Below are positions 63,001 to 64,000 of a DNA stretch of 64,000 nt, in pieces. The position numbers and the translations under genes are program-made. Source of the stretch: Terebella lapidaria (taxonomy: Eukaryota > Annelida > Polychaeta > Terebellida > Terebellidae). The stretch spans positions 7,130,001 to 7,194,000 of the forward strand of contig OX424564.1 in the NCBI GenBank assembly GCA_949152475.1. Direction: 5' to 3'. The first letter of the stretch is position 1, and each line of letters begins with the position of its first letter. The notes beneath the pieces are model-generated. The model did no database searches and had not been told where the DNA came from. It saw nothing but the letters and a program-made list of their open reading frames with translations.

Positions 63001-64000
63001 CCAGAACAATAACTATCTCTCAGGAGCCATCACCCTGCCCCTTCTCAAGGCACATACACCACCCTGATCCTGCACATGGCCGGAGAAAATGACAGTTCAA
63101 CAGCTAGAAATTACATTCCAGAAAGATGTAGTCAATAAACTTCTAGGACATTGTAAAGGAGTATTCACAAGCAGTCCCTCCTCTCTTTCTGGATCAAACT
63201 TGTTGCCCACCCCTTACCACTCATTCCTCTCCTAGAAAACTACAATGAAGCTTTGTCTTGAAAACGCTTCCCTTCCTCGCTCGCTTGTTGCCGTTTGCTA
63301 GAGTTTGACCATCGCCAATCCATCCACAACCGTCAGTCAGCGGCCAGAAATGAAAAATTATAGAAGTCAAAAGCAATGGTTTAGGCAGGACAGCCCAGAG
63401 GTGCTGAGTGCGATGGAATTTGGCCATGAGAAGTAAAAAACGACTCTTCTTCAGTAGTTCCTTCCGTGATTTTTCTGATTTCTATACCTGCTGTTGAACG
63501 CGAATGCGTGTAGACGTAGGCTGTTTTTGGTCAGAGTCTGACGGGTTGCTGACAGCCAGCCACGGCTAACGCACTGACCAGTAGATCAGGGGCGATCTTT
63601 CTGTCCGTGGGGAGGGTGAGTTACTAGTCCTGGATAGAAAATCAAATCCCTGAAAATGCAATTAACTTGTCTTGATTCTCTCCAAGTTCACGTTCTTGAA
63701 AGGAATAAATAATGATGAAAGTTGAGACTACAAGGTTTCCGTGAACTAAAATTTCCTTTCAACGAAAATGATATGGATATTACGTTGAGAACTTTTGGTA
63801 TTCTACACCCCAGTGTTGATCCTTTTGGTAGTAGCCCAGAATTCCCCGAGACTATTTAAAGAGAATTATTTTCACTTTGGTGGACTTCCGTCTCATGCCA
63901 ACTCCATAACCCTGTGATGTTTCTGACACAGGCCTGTGAAAGGCGAAGATTATGAACAAATAGATGACCCCACACTAGGGAAGAGGGCGAGCTGTAGTAG

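Larger units (their letters stand above)
56130..64000 (+). other. sall: sall intron 2, first 7.9 kb (continues past window)
   Basis: It begins with donor GTAAGC. If retained, translation would add 17 residues and stop at 56182. No C2H2-finger codons are visible up to 64000. Open frames (for example 58457-58720 and 60003-60335) have no domain or splice support. GC-richer islands occur at 57.5-57.9, 58.1-58.3 and 60.1-60.3 kb. Confidence 0.75.

Overview
The window looks like nuclear DNA of an animal, probably a marine invertebrate. Coding content is very low, introns are long, and splice signals are GT-AG. Mobile elements are short and TIR- or hairpin-ended, and many carry internal tandem arrays. 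Nothing bacterial is present: no operons, no rRNA or tRNA that I can support, no CRISPR. I cannot name the species. The repeat style (a Helentron-like element starting at a CCCCCGAACGAAGTTCGG hairpin, and repeats rich in GGACGAC and AAGGTCA) is one I associate with marine invertebrates, but that is not decisive. The one gene I recognise with confidence is a spalt-like (sall) zinc-finger transcription factor on the + strand, of which only the 5' part is here. Coding exon 1 (26021-26216) begins MSRRKQHKPRHFD, matching the conserved N-terminal NuRD-recruiting motif of SALL proteins. Intron 1 runs about 28.6 kb. Coding exon 2 (54837-56129) encodes the atypical N-terminal C2HC finger, an acidic block, the Gln-rich dimerisation region and a Ser/Thr/Pro-rich linker. 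The split codon across intron 1 joins in frame (1 nt + 2 nt = GAT). Exon 2 ends in a good donor, so the paired C2H2 fingers must lie beyond position 64000. Layout. 1-2.2 kb: a doubtful terminal exon of an upstream gene, then unassigned sequence. 2.2-10.5 kb: a repeat-rich block with two related TIR elements (3.19-4.21 and 7.01-7.93 kb) whose interiors are arrays of ~21-bp palindromic units, and a ~1.6-kb repeat dense in AAGGTCA half-sites. 10.5-24.2 kb: no supportable gene, but a GC/CpG-rich block at 12.2-12.9 kb and an ETS/GC-rich promoter-like block at 14.2-14.4 kb, plus a possible LINE 3' tail at 16.4 kb. 24.2-26.0 kb: probable sall promoter and long 5' leader. 26.2-54.8 kb: sall intron 1, with recurrent 13-20-nt poly(C)/poly(G) tracts, a ~95-bp inverted pair 6.5 kb apart flanked by TTAAT direct repeats, a 69-bp tandem array, a Helentron-like non-autonomous element with two internal minisatellites, and enhancer-like blocks. 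56.1-64 kb: the first part of intron 2. How it works together: the window is essentially the regulatory landscape and 5' half of one developmental transcription-factor gene, with young and old mobile elements scattered in it. The most unusual signal is the pair of dyad-array TIR elements, which share terminal and subterminal bases although their internal repeat units are unrelated in sequence.
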